Shown: positions 50,452 to 58,734 of the stretch, piece by piece
How positions within the stretch are numbered: position 1 is the stretch's first letter
Layout: the number at the start of each line of letters is the position of its first letter
NCBI GenBank assembly: GCA_000648925.1
Contig: JFHF01000020.1
Location: 62,001-126,000 of the forward strand
Source: Caballeronia jiangsuensis
Lineage (GTDB): Bacteria; Pseudomonadota; Gammaproteobacteria; Burkholderiales; Burkholderiaceae
Length of the DNA: 64,000 nucleotides
Reading direction: 5' to 3'
Program-made: the position numbers and the translations under genes
The notes under the pieces: model-generated
Seen by the model: only the letters and a program-made list of their open reading frames with translations
Database searches by the model: none
What the model was told of the DNA's origin: nothing

Positions 50452-50627
50452 GTAGGCGAATGACCGTTGCGACAGCATTCCCCCACGAGCGCAAGAAAGT
50501 GAGCAGGCGCGTGCTCGACAGTGTTCGTGTGCTCGAAGAGACGCTGTAGCCTGCGCATCAAAATATCGCTGGACCAGTTCTTCGTGCACGCTTATCCGGG
50601 CAAGGGAGAGCACACGATTCTCTGTGA

Positions 50628-51182
50628 GTGGCCGGCAAGAATCAGGTTGCTGGCGAAGTCGAAGAACTGCGCTTTGCCCTGAACATGAAGGTTCGCGACA
50701 ACTCGAGGGCGAGCATCTCGTGGCACCCGATTTTCCTCGGCGTCATCGAGGGCGCAAACGGTTTTTCGTTCGAAGGTCGAGCAATCAACGTCTGCAGCAC
50801 CACAGACGACACGGTGCTCGCTGCCTTGGACAGAGCCACGTTCAAGAGCGGGCTTTCTTTGATAGCGACCGCCCAGCCAGCACCCAAGCCGTTAGTCGGC
50901 CTTGCAGCGTCGGTGGTTAAGGCGACGATGGAGCGGGCCAAGAACGCGCGGGTACACACGTTCAACCTCGGGTTGGACTTTGGTGGCAACGCCTCCTCGG
51001 TTCGCTTGCAGGAAAGGTCGTACGTGGTCGTGCAAACCGGCGACCCGCATTGGAACCGGTGTGCCCTCGAATGGGACCGCAACACTTTGGGGCTGCAGTC
51101 AAAGGCGAGCGCTGCGGCCACCCTCTCGGCGAACTACATGGTGTTCGGCGTCACAAGGTTCGAGCCTGCGCCTCAAACCTGA
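50628..51182 (+). CDS. Hypothetical protein, start uncertain
   Basis: This 184-residue product from a GTG is mixed alpha/beta (FALNMKVRDNSRASISWHP, VHTFNLGLDFGGNASSVRL). No domain recognised. An AAGGGAG lies 17 bp before the GTG, too far for confidence; an internal ATG at 50685 is the alternative. Confidence 0.5.
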   Translation: MAGKNQVAGEVEELRFALNMKVRDNSRASISWHPIFLGVIEGANGFSFEGRAINVCSTTDDTVLAALDRATFKSGLSLIATAQPAPKPLVGLAASVVKATMERAKNARVHTFNLGLDFGGNASSVRLQERSYVVVQTGDPHWNRCALEWDRNTLGLQSKASAAATLSANYMVFGVTRFEPAPQT

Positions 51183-51637
51183 ACTCAAGTCGCGCCAAAT
51201 CAAACTTATCCCAGTCGGCAGACCGGGTGTTCGCATGACACTCCCTTCGCAGCGCGCTGTGCCCGTCGCGCCGAATCGAGACGCCTTATGTCTCAATCGA
51301 AAATCTAGACTTCGGTGCATCCAACGAAGCCGACTTCCTCAGTCATAAAATCAACGGAGTTGAGCGAGCACGGCGACATCCGCTCGCGGTTGTCATTGCG
51401 CGACTTCGGATGCAGACCAAGAGGGCGGATGAGACAGAGAAAAGCAGAAGCCGTGTGACCAGATGAACAGGCAATGCGATACACTACCGGCTTCAAATGA
51501 AGCCATAAAAGCCCACATCCGTTGCGCCTAATGCCTCTGAGCAAGAGGCGTCATTTGACGGTTGGGGCATTCTAAGAACATCGTGAACACCGTCCTTGCG
51601 CGGTTGTGAACACGCGTACAAGAAACGGGTAATAGAC
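51183..51637. other. Region upstream of the Pycsar operon
   Basis: About 455 bp with no gene. A perfect 6-bp hairpin without T tract (gcctct-gagca-agaggc, 51533-51549) and a TTGACG at about 51555 lie just before the effector gene and may belong to its promoter region. Confidence 0.4.
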
Positions 51638-52549
51638 GTGAAGGAACGCTTCGAAGGCGAGGATAATCGCGAATTTCTAATCCAAACCTTGTCTACACAG
51701 CGGACTGTCGCTGGGAATCGAGATTTGGCGACAGAAATCGCGGACCTCGCGACCTTGATAGATGTGGACGCGGGTCACGCGGTAGTCGAGCAAGACGACC
51801 ATACGACCGAAGTGTACTTCGCCCTGACTGGCAGCTTCGATATCGTCATCAATGGACGCGCAATCAAACGCATTCATGACGGCCAGTGTTTTGGGGAGAT
51901 GGCAGCCCTATCACCTCAACCGAGGTCCGCGACAGTTCGTGCCGCCGTGCCAAGCGTTGTCGCGATGGTCAACGGCCCTAGTCTGACAGCGCTCGGAAGA
52001 AAATATCCCGACCTCTATTTGTCTCTGGCTCGGGACCTCTCCAAGCGACTGCTGGAGCGCAACGCGCTCATCGCTGAGCGTCGTACGAAACCGAAGGTCT
52101 TCATCATCTCGTCTACCGAGGCGATTGCCGTAGCCCAGAACGTTGAAAAGGCCCTAACGCACGATGACATAACCGTCCGCTTGTGGACTGATGGTGTCTT
52201 CAAAGTCGCGAACTATACGCTCGACGACCTTGAGACCGAGTTGAACGAATCTGACTTCGCTGTTGCGATTGCTCACCCTGACGACAAGGTGGAGTTCCGT
52301 GAGGAAGACTGGCCCGCGCCTCGCGATAACGTCGTTTTCGAGCTTGGATTCTTCATGGGTCGCCTTGGCCGCAAACGTGCCATCCTGATGGAGCCCCAAG
52401 GACAAAAGGTCAAGCTTCCGAGCGACCTTGCCGGTGTCACGACGATTCGGTATAGCTTGCCTAAAGACTACGACCTCGCCGGTGCGATGAAGCCTGCTAC
52501 CGACCGGTTGCTTGCGCACGTTTTTGATTTGGGCGTCTACCACGGGTAA
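51638..52549 (+). CDS. pycTIR: Pycsar effector, cyclic-nucleotide-binding TIR-like protein (PycTIR)
   Basis: The protein has 303 residues from the GTG at 51638; an upstream TTG would add an unlikely cysteine-containing tail. Residues about 15-135 form a cNMP-binding domain with phosphate-binding cassette FGEMAALSPQPRSATV. After a helix, residues 152-300 form the TIR-like NADase domain: KVFIISSTEAIAVA, RLWTDGVFKVANYTLDDLE and APRDNVVFELGFFMGRLGR, with E235 the likely catalytic glutamate. In known Pycsar systems the effector senses cUMP or cCMP made after phage infection and depletes NAD+. The cyclase gene follows after 4 bp. Confidence 0.92.
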   Translation: MKERFEGEDNREFLIQTLSTQRTVAGNRDLATEIADLATLIDVDAGHAVVEQDDHTTEVYFALTGSFDIVINGRAIKRIHDGQCFGEMAALSPQPRSATVRAAVPSVVAMVNGPSLTALGRKYPDLYLSLARDLSKRLLERNALIAERRTKPKVFIISSTEAIAVAQNVEKALTHDDITVRLWTDGVFKVANYTLDDLETELNESDFAVAIAHPDDKVEFREEDWPAPRDNVVFELGFFMGRLGRKRAILMEPQGQKVKLPSDLAGVTTIRYSLPKDYDLAGAMKPATDRLLAHVFDLGVYHG

Positions 52550-52553
52550 AACG

Positions 52554-53240
52554 ATGCGGCAGCAGTTGACCGAATACGTCCAAACTCTCTTTAGCTCCAA
52601 TTGGACGACACGTAATGGACAGGTGGTGCCTGTTGAAACGGACATCGGTCTTGGAAACGATGCCGTTCAGCTTGACGCCGCTGTTCTGTACGCCGACCTC
52701 GCCGATTCTACGGTGTTGGTCGATGGATGGAGAGCGTGGTTTGCCGCCGACATGTACAAAGCCTTTTTGCACAGCGCGGCGAAAATCGTCCGGGATGCAG
52801 GCGGCGCCATCACAGCGTATGACGGCGACCGTGTGATGGCTGTATTCATCGGCGATAACAAGGAGATTCGAGCTGTTCGCGCCGGCATGAAAATCAATTT
52901 CGCAGTGAGGGAGGTGATACGTCCAGCTAAGGTGGCGAAGTGGCCGGACGACCGCTATGTACTCAAGCACGTAGTCGGTATCGACGCGAGTCCTCTCTTT
53001 GTCGCCAGAACCGGAATCCGTGGTGCGAACGACCTCGTGTGGGTTGGTCGGGCCGCAAACCACGCCGCAAAACTGGCCGCGTCTCCGGACGACTATCAAA
53101 CGTACATCACCCAGGCGGTCTTCAATCAGCTCGACATGTCGCTCACTAACGTGAACGGTGCCGCTGTTTGGCAGCAGTGGCGGAGCGAAGCGCTCAACTA
53201 CTCGGTATATCGTTCGACGTGGCACGTCTCCTTCACCTAA
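52554..53240 (+). CDS. pycC: Pycsar pyrimidine nucleotide cyclase (PycC)
   Basis: This 228-residue class III cyclase-fold protein has metal-binding aspartates at D48 (VLYADLADST) and D92 (AYDGDRVMAVF). The later segment VGRAANHAAKL supplies the conserved asparagine (N169) with a Lys where purine cyclases usually have Arg. Small size, lack of sensor domains and the PycTIR gene immediately upstream identify it as PycC. It should make cUMP (or cCMP) on phage infection. Which pyrimidine is used cannot be read here. ATG lies 4 bp after the effector stop. Confidence 0.9.
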   Translation: MRQQLTEYVQTLFSSNWTTRNGQVVPVETDIGLGNDAVQLDAAVLYADLADSTVLVDGWRAWFAADMYKAFLHSAAKIVRDAGGAITAYDGDRVMAVFIGDNKEIRAVRAGMKINFAVREVIRPAKVAKWPDDRYVLKHVVGIDASPLFVARTGIRGANDLVWVGRAANHAAKLAASPDDYQTYITQAVFNQLDMSLTNVNGAAVWQQWRSEALNYSVYRSTWHVSFT

Positions 53241-53252
53241 CTCTGTCGTTGC

Positions 53253-54026
53253 ATGCTAACACCTGACCAAGAGAAGTCGGTATCAGCCGCCGTGGAGCGC
53301 GGACTGGACCGCGCTGAAGACACCTGGAAATCAGTCGGCCGCGAGATTGTCGTGGCCAAATCCGAAGCGGTATTCGACCATGCCCTCGAATCGTATCGCT
53401 CGAAGCCATCTTCTATTCCAGGTCACCCGTGGGTATCGGGCGACAGACCCACTGTTGACGAATTCGTCGCGCTCGTCGTAGACATGCGAAACTCGTCCGA
53501 ACACCTCAAGTCCAGACGGGTTTCGGCGAAGATTGAGTTTGGCTTTCAGCGCGTGTACTACGAGACGTCGGCATTGCTGCCGGCGATGTCACTGACGTGT
53601 TCCTTCAATCAGGGCGTGGTGACGGAGTATCTCGGAGACGGTGCTTTGATTCTGTTTCGGGTTGACCCTGACGACAAAGTGGAAACGATTCGCGAGGCGT
53701 ACCGTGCTGCGAAAAACTGCGTTGGGCAATCGCGAGACATCGTGAACCGCCACTTGCGGGCTCGATTCGACCTTCCGGATATTCACATCGGCGCAGGACT
53801 GGCGATGAGCAAGGCGTTGATATCGCTCGTCGGTGACGACCACGATTCCCAGCCGAAGGCGATTGGCGAATGTGTATGGGAGGCGACGAAACTCAGTGGT
53901 GGCACGAATACCGTGCACGTCTCTGAGGCGCTCAAAGGGGCGTGGCCTTCATCCAAAGGTGGCCGTCTGTCGTTCATCAAAACCACGATGAAATCGGTTG
54001 AAGGTTATCGCGTCGCAATGACGTAG
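53253..54026 (+). CDS. Second cyclase-like protein of the Pycsar operon
   Basis: The protein has 257 residues, 12 bp after pycC. It begins with a helical 60-residue extension, then has cyclase-fold motifs: VALVVDMRNSSEHL (D77), TEYLGDGALILFRV (D129) and IGECVWEATKLS. The last aligns with PycC VGRAANHAAKL but has Trp (W209) where PycC has Asn. Both metal aspartates are kept. It may be a divergent cyclase, a regulatory partner forming a heterodimer with PycC, or a degraded copy. A third gene is not part of the standard two-gene Pycsar layout. Confidence 0.78.
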   Translation: MLTPDQEKSVSAAVERGLDRAEDTWKSVGREIVVAKSEAVFDHALESYRSKPSSIPGHPWVSGDRPTVDEFVALVVDMRNSSEHLKSRRVSAKIEFGFQRVYYETSALLPAMSLTCSFNQGVVTEYLGDGALILFRVDPDDKVETIREAYRAAKNCVGQSRDIVNRHLRARFDLPDIHIGAGLAMSKALISLVGDDHDSQPKAIGECVWEATKLSGGTNTVHVSEALKGAWPSSKGGRLSFIKTTMKSVEGYRVAMT

Positions 54027-54201
54027 GCCTGCGTTTGGCATGGCCGACCAATTTCAAAGTACATGTCTCTGCTAAGTCGATTCTCGGTCAAGCGTTTGCC
54101 AATGAAAGATTTCCGACGTCAATTTACCTGTCAGTCAAAGCTGAAGTTGAATTGGCGTCGGATTTTGTTGCTGCCCGTGCATCTCAGCGTGCGCGGTGGG
54201 C

Positions 54202-54645
54202 TCAGTCGTAGTATTTCACAAGTTGAATAAAGCCGCTTTCGAGGCGCCGCACGCCGAAGTCGTGACCGAACGCTTGGCTAAGCGCGAAGCCGCCAAACTG
54301 TACGCCGCCGCCAAAAGTAACTCCCGGCGTCATTTGCACGCCGTTGATGTCGACAGGGATTTTCGGCGTCAGGTTGCCGTTTGAGTCAATGGCAAAAATC
54401 TGGTCAAAATGAACACGCGTGAGACCATCTTTGTCTGAAGCGGGCAGCGGTTGGGCGACGCTTTGCTGCGAACCACGTGCGTCTTCACCGGTCGCCTGCG
54501 ACGGCGATGTATTCATACTTTCCGACGCGGACCCGGACGAAACAGAGCCTGCATCTTGCGTTGCCACTTCCTGCTTGTCGCCACATGCCGCCAAAACTGC
54601 GAGCGCGAGACACGCGGAGACGAGCTTCATTCTCTTGAAAATCAT
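54202..54645 (-). CDS. Predicted lipoprotein
   Basis: The product has about 147 residues. The signal sequence ends in the lipobox LAAC (LALAVLAACGDK), followed by a Ser/Gln-rich linker and a C-terminal part with FDQIFAIDSNGNLTPKIPVD. It should be lipid-anchored in the envelope. The start has an AAGGAT upstream; an ATG five codons later is possible. Function unknown. It converges on the Pycsar operon. Confidence 0.65.
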   Translation of the reverse strand: MIFKRMKLVSACLALAVLAACGDKQEVATQDAGSVSSGSASESMNTSPSQATGEDARGSQQSVAQPLPASDKDGLTRVHFDQIFAIDSNGNLTPKIPVDINGVQMTPGVTFGGGVQFGGFALSQAFGHDFGVRRLESGFIQLVKYYD

Positions 54646-55136
54646 TCGTAAAATATCCTTGAAGTCGCGTATCCGACCAAACTTGATAACGGCAGTCTTC
54701 GCCACTTCTTAACTTTAAGCATCTGAGCTAAATCAGCCTGGCCAAAGTTCGTTAAGACGGCAGCGGACTATCCGAACCACGATTTTGAACGCCCGATGCT
54801 GTCGTCAAGGAGGAAAGAGCAAGGCTTCGAACGCCGCAGGCAATAGCAATGTGCGCTGAAATGCGTTCGTGCCAGTCGGGCGCGATGCGGAAACGCGGCC
54901 ATGTACAATGCGTAGGGTGTGCTGCATTCATTCCAAAGGGTCTCTGGCATTGACGTATTATTTGCGAAACCAATGACTTTCGACGCATTGATTGATTTGC
55001 TGAAGAACCCGGATGCAGTTCTTGTGTAATGTTCGAACGAACGAGCTGTGTTTGCATGGCGAACGTTGATGCAGAAGACGGGATTCTTGTCCAAGGCTTG
55101 CGCAGGTGGGGTTCCCGACTCGGAAGACTTGAACTC
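54646..55136. other. Intergenic region
   Basis: About 490 bp. It holds an 18-codon frame (54973-55029) that overlaps a possible upstream start (55029) of the next gene. Nothing else was recognised. Confidence 0.35.
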
Positions 55137-55547
55137 ATGGTGCCGCGTCCTACAATGAAGGTCATTGCGACCACGACACTCAAGTTCGAGATGACACTTA
55201 CCGTTCGCGCCGATATTCGGGAACACGCCGAAATGATGACCTTCCTCGTTATCTCTCAACTAGCGACGAAGTTCGCCACCGGTGGATGGATGTCCATCGA
55301 GAATACCGTCGAGTCTTCGATTTACTGGTCGAAGTCAATGCCGCGCGACGAAGATATAGTTCGCCGAGTCATGTTGGGGAGCCGCGCGCTGTCCATTGCA
55401 GAAGCTATTGAAGCCGAGACGGGCCTCACACTCAACGGTAGCGCTCTGGCGTCCATATTCGACAGCAACCTCCGGCTGGACTTCTCGTCTGTCGTGACTC
55501 GCAGTATTTACGACCGGTGTTATGCGTTTCTTCTCACGGCCAAATAA
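55137..55547 (+). CDS. Hypothetical protein, start uncertain
   Basis: The product has 136 residues from ATG 55137, preceded by GGAAGA; the frame is open from an ATG at 55029, giving 172 residues. It contains VIATTTLKFEMTLTVRADIR and HAEMMTFLVISQLATKF. No family recognised. Confidence 0.5.
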   Translation: MVPRPTMKVIATTTLKFEMTLTVRADIREHAEMMTFLVISQLATKFATGGWMSIENTVESSIYWSKSMPRDEDIVRRVMLGSRALSIAEAIEAETGLTLNGSALASIFDSNLRLDFSSVVTRSIYDRCYAFLLTAK

Positions 55548-55697
55548 GTCGAGAGGACAGTCGATACGACGCGAGGCATCACCACAGATGGGCCAAAAAC
55601 GCGTGACGCGAAAAGACTCAGCAGTGGACACACTATAGTTTCGAGGCCATTCCCCGTATTCGCTCGACGCGAACTTCGACAACAATTTTCCGAACGT

Positions 55698-56045
55698 ATG
55701 GCATATCAGAGCATCGAAATCGCCCAACTGCGCGCGAAGCAGGAAGCTTTAGACAAAGAGTTGGCTGAAGCTAAAGAGCGCGAGACCCGTCAAGTGATGA
55801 TTGAAATCGTGCAAAAGATGCGCGAGTACGGTATCTCGCTCAATGAACTGATGGGTCGGAAGTCTGGCACCCCACCAGATGAGCCTCGCCCGAAATACCG
55901 TGACCCGGCTACCGGCTCTACATGGAGCGGCCGTGGGCGTGTCCCCGCGTGGATTTTAGGCAAGGACCGCGGCGAGTTCCAAGTCGACAAGCAGGCTGCA
56001 GCCAGGGCAATGGTACAAGCAGCTCTGTTATCCGACGGACATTGA
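55698..56045 (+). CDS. H-NS-family DNA-binding protein
   Basis: The protein has 115 residues. The N-terminal coiled coil (residues 3-45) allows oligomerisation; the C-terminal H-NS DNA-binding motif is KYRDPATGSTWSGRGRVPAW (residues 66-85). H-NS proteins silence AT-rich acquired DNA; an island-borne copy may restrain or tune the island genes. It stands alone between the defence and arsenic sections. Confidence 0.9.
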   Translation: MAYQSIEIAQLRAKQEALDKELAEAKERETRQVMIEIVQKMREYGISLNELMGRKSGTPPDEPRPKYRDPATGSTWSGRGRVPAWILGKDRGEFQVDKQAAARAMVQAALLSDGH

Positions 56046-56164
56046 CCCGTAAAAAGTGATTGCGTGCGGCTTCCGCCTTGACGTTTTCCTGATGCCGGCA
56101 GCGTGCCTGCGAAACGGGTGGTCGCTGCATTGCTGGCTGCGGTACTGCGAGGTAGTGGACCGGC

Positions 56165-56599
56165 TTACAAGACCTTCCTCATGCAAGCGGCGCTTGCGGG
56201 GCACAGCTTCGCAAACTGCGCGCTTGCCTGGACTTCTTCGGGCGCTGCGCCTCGGTCAGCATCCGCATATCCGCAGCGCCGGAATAGCGCAGCGGCTGTC
56301 GTCGTAAGCAGCCACAATTCACAAATGCCCGACGCTCGCGCCGCTAATTCGGCCCGAGCCAAAAGCCTTGAACTGAGTCCCTGGTTGCGAACTGACGGCG
56401 CGACGACTAGCGACCTTAGCAGCGCTGATTGACGGAACCGCTCGAGGCCAATGGTTCCAACAATCTTTCCATCCTCGCGCTCCGCGACTAGGAAGTATTC
56501 AAGCAGCGTCGCGTCGACGTCCGAGGCCGGAAGCCCACTCTCTGTGAGCAATATCTTGATTGCACTTAGGTCATTTCTGCGAGCAGCTCGAATTTTCAT
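56165..56599 (-). CDS. arsN2: ArsN2-like GNAT acetyltransferase
   Basis: This 144-residue GNAT protein starts MKIRAARRNDLSAIKILLTESGLPASD, with acetyl-CoA motif VVAPSVRNQGLSSRLL and the ELWLLTTTAAALFRRCGY block that matches ArsN2-type proteins. ArsN enzymes acetylate trivalent organoarsenicals such as arsinothricin; for ArsN2 the substrate is less clear. It is the last gene of the leftward operon behind an MFS transporter. The start is fixed by the family N-terminus. Confidence 0.82.
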   Translation of the reverse strand: MKIRAARRNDLSAIKILLTESGLPASDVDATLLEYFLVAEREDGKIVGTIGLERFRQSALLRSLVVAPSVRNQGLSSRLLARAELAARASGICELWLLTTTAAALFRRCGYADADRGAAPEEVQASAQFAKLCPASAACMRKVL

Positions 56600-56637
56600 G
56601 GTTGACCAATTGGCGTCTTGAAGAACACCAAATTCGA

Positions 56638-57900
56638 TTAAGTTGAACTCAACGCCGCGTGGCGGCTCGCCCGAACGGCGACCAAAAATGCTATGGCCGA
56701 CAATATCGAGACCAGAAACACCGTCCATTCGACAACTACGTAGCCGTGAGTCAAATTCCAGATACCTGCCGCGGCAATCGGCGCTATCCCCTTGGCGATA
56801 TTTGACGGAAACGACAGCATCCCGCTGACCGCTCCGTAGCCCTCGGTCCACATGAGGTCTTGGACGATGGTGCCGCGTAGTATCGTCATCATTCCATTTG
56901 CGGCGCCATAGCAAAGAGCGAACAACCAAAGAAGTGCGGCAGAGTGGCCTGCCGTTATCAGAATAATCGTCGACAACGGGAAAAGTGTCACGACGATAAT
57001 GCCGATAGTGCTCACGTGAATTGTCCGGCCGAAAGTGAACCACACCGCTCTCGCGGCGACCTGTGCGGGACCAATCAGCGCCATGGTTGTCACCAATACG
57101 GCGTTCGAGACGCCGCGCTCGACCATGAGCGGCACCAAATGAAATGTGAGAGCGGCGAACGTCGCATAGTAAGCCGTGAAACAGACGGCGAGCGCCCAGA
57201 AAGTGGGCGTTCTCAGCGCACGGCGTGTTGCCGCATCGTTTGCCAGCTTCACGTCTCGACTTTCTGGTCGTGAACGCGCGTCGGTGCGCGACGAGCGGAT
57301 GGCCATGACATGGATGGGCAGGCACACGACGAGGTTCAGCGCCGCGAGCACGACAAGCGACGTGCGCCATCCGACTGAGCCAACGAGAAGCTGCGTCAGC
57401 GGAATGAAGACTGTGCTGGCGAATCCCGCGACAAGCGTAATCAACGTGATTTTGGTCCGGAAGCTTCGCGGATACCGGTGTGTGACGACCGCGAACACAG
57501 GGTCATAGAACGTGGCAGCCATCGAAATCCCGAGGCCTATCCACGCGACGAAGAGCAATGTCAGCGACTGGGCGCCGGCCCAAAGCAGAAGCATCGCCGC
57601 TGCGATGACAGAGCCGACCGCCATGACCCGCCGTCCGAGCCCGTGGTCAATCCAGCGGCCGATGGGATAGGCTACAAACCCTGAAACAAGCAATCCCACG
57701 GACAACGCGGCATTCGTCGACGTCCTGCCCCAGCCCATGCTCTGTTCCATGGGCACCACGAGTAGTGAAAACGAGTAGTAGACGGAGCCCCACGAAACCA
57801 GCTGCGCCAGAGCCAGCGCCCACGTGATTAACTTGTCTTCGCTGTCCGCAGGCGCGGGGTTCCCGCTCGCGCTCTCACTTCGGTTCGACATTGTGCTCAA
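56638..57900 (-). CDS. MFS transporter in arsenic operon
   Basis: This 420-residue major facilitator protein has about 12 transmembrane segments and the loop motif YPIGRWIDHGLGRRVMAVGS. Its position between an unknown gene (4-bp ATGA overlap) and arsN2, beside arsH/arsR/arsI, suggests export of an arsenical. It is not obviously ArsJ, since no glyceraldehyde-3-phosphate dehydrogenase gene is adjacent. Confidence 0.82.
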   Translation of the reverse strand: MSTMSNRSESASGNPAPADSEDKLITWALALAQLVSWGSVYYSFSLLVVPMEQSMGWGRTSTNAALSVGLLVSGFVAYPIGRWIDHGLGRRVMAVGSVIAAAMLLLWAGAQSLTLLFVAWIGLGISMAATFYDPVFAVVTHRYPRSFRTKITLITLVAGFASTVFIPLTQLLVGSVGWRTSLVVLAALNLVVCLPIHVMAIRSSRTDARSRPESRDVKLANDAATRRALRTPTFWALAVCFTAYYATFAALTFHLVPLMVERGVSNAVLVTTMALIGPAQVAARAVWFTFGRTIHVSTIGIIVVTLFPLSTIILITAGHSAALLWLFALCYGAANGMMTILRGTIVQDLMWTEGYGAVSGMLSFPSNIAKGIAPIAAAGIWNLTHGYVVVEWTVFLVSILSAIAFLVAVRASRHAALSST

Positions 57901-58607
57901 CTTACTGTCCCTTGATATTGGCTCGAACTATGAGGACCGTCGCCTCCAATCCGAAATGCGTCGCAGCAAAAGAACCTTGCTGAAGCCAGCCGGTGAGCAA
58001 TGACGGCTGCGACTCGCTCGTGGAACAGGCTCCTGCGAGGCGCGATGATTTGGGACGGCAGAACGTTTACCGTACCGAGAAACCCGATTCCGTCACGATT
58101 ACAGAATCGCTCAACTCGTCGTGCAACGAAGCGTGCGCGCAATCGACGTAGTGCCGCGAGAATTCCTTTTTCGTTCAGCGGCATAGTCAGCGCGACGAAG
58201 GATTTCGAACCCTGGTCGGCGAGATGGTTGCGAACTCGCAGGAGCGGAGTCATCCAGTCGCACGGGGGGAACAAACGCCCTAGCACTTCTTCGTCCATCA
58301 GAAGCACCGCTGCGGAGGAGCCGCCCTGTGCGAGCAACCGCGCGAGCGCGAGTTTGTCGTCAGCTGCTGCGGTAAGGGAGATGGCTGAACTCGCATATCC
58401 GGTCTCGAGCTGAAACTGCCGTGCAATGTTGGCCGCCAGCGCTGGAGAGCCTGTTTTCATAGCCGTACGCCCTTCAGTAGGCGTTGTCCGTGAACCGTCA
58501 GCCGGTGAACGTACGGTCATGACAACGAGCGCCTGCGTCGCGCGGCACCGCCACCCTCCCGATACCGGTAGCGGCTCTTCAGTCGAAGTTAGGTCATCGC
58601 AGCTCAT
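57897..58607 (-). CDS. Unknown protein, first gene of the MFS-arsN2 operon
   Basis: The product has about 236 residues, with the start chosen at the ATG following GGAGGAG; upstream starts would lie in the promoter region. It contains LARLLAQGGSSAAVLLMDEE and RVRNHLADQGSKSFVALTMP. It overlaps the MFS start by 4 bp (ATGA), strong evidence for a real coupled gene. No family recognised; a role tied to arsenical handling is inferred from place only. Confidence 0.6.
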   Translation of the reverse strand: MSCDDLTSTEEPLPVSGGWRCRATQALVVMTVRSPADGSRTTPTEGRTAMKTGSPALAANIARQFQLETGYASSAISLTAAADDKLALARLLAQGGSSAAVLLMDEEVLGRLFPPCDWMTPLLRVRNHLADQGSKSFVALTMPLNEKGILAALRRLRARFVARRVERFCNRDGIGFLGTVNVLPSQIIAPRRSLFHERVAAVIAHRLASARFFCCDAFRIGGDGPHSSSQYQGTVS

Positions 58608-58627
58608 GGCTCCTCCGAAGATTTCAC

Positions 58628-58647
58628 ATTTCCAGAATACCGGAAAT
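58628..58647. promoter_or_regulatory. Inverted repeat between divergent ars operons, candidate ArsR site
   Basis: ATTTCC-N8-GGAAAT is a perfect 6-bp inverted repeat in the gap between the leftward operon and arsH. Its place suits an operator controlling both directions. Confidence 0.45.
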
Positions 58648-58734
58648 ATAGTAGAATGCAAGTAACGAGTGATGCAGCCAGGTTCGCGGAGAGGCGACCT
58701 AGACTGTAGTGAATATCTCTATAGAATTGGAAAT

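Noticed and set aside
54973-55029. 18-codon frame overlapping a possible downstream start (taatg)
   Set aside because: Its sequence faintly resembles the PPDA-type N-terminal module, but it is too short and has no supporting evidence.
58000-58413. Plus-strand frame opposite the unknown ars-operon gene
   Set aside because: Ser/Arg-rich shadow; the minus-strand gene is supported by its ATGA overlap with the MFS gene and a GGAGGAG site.
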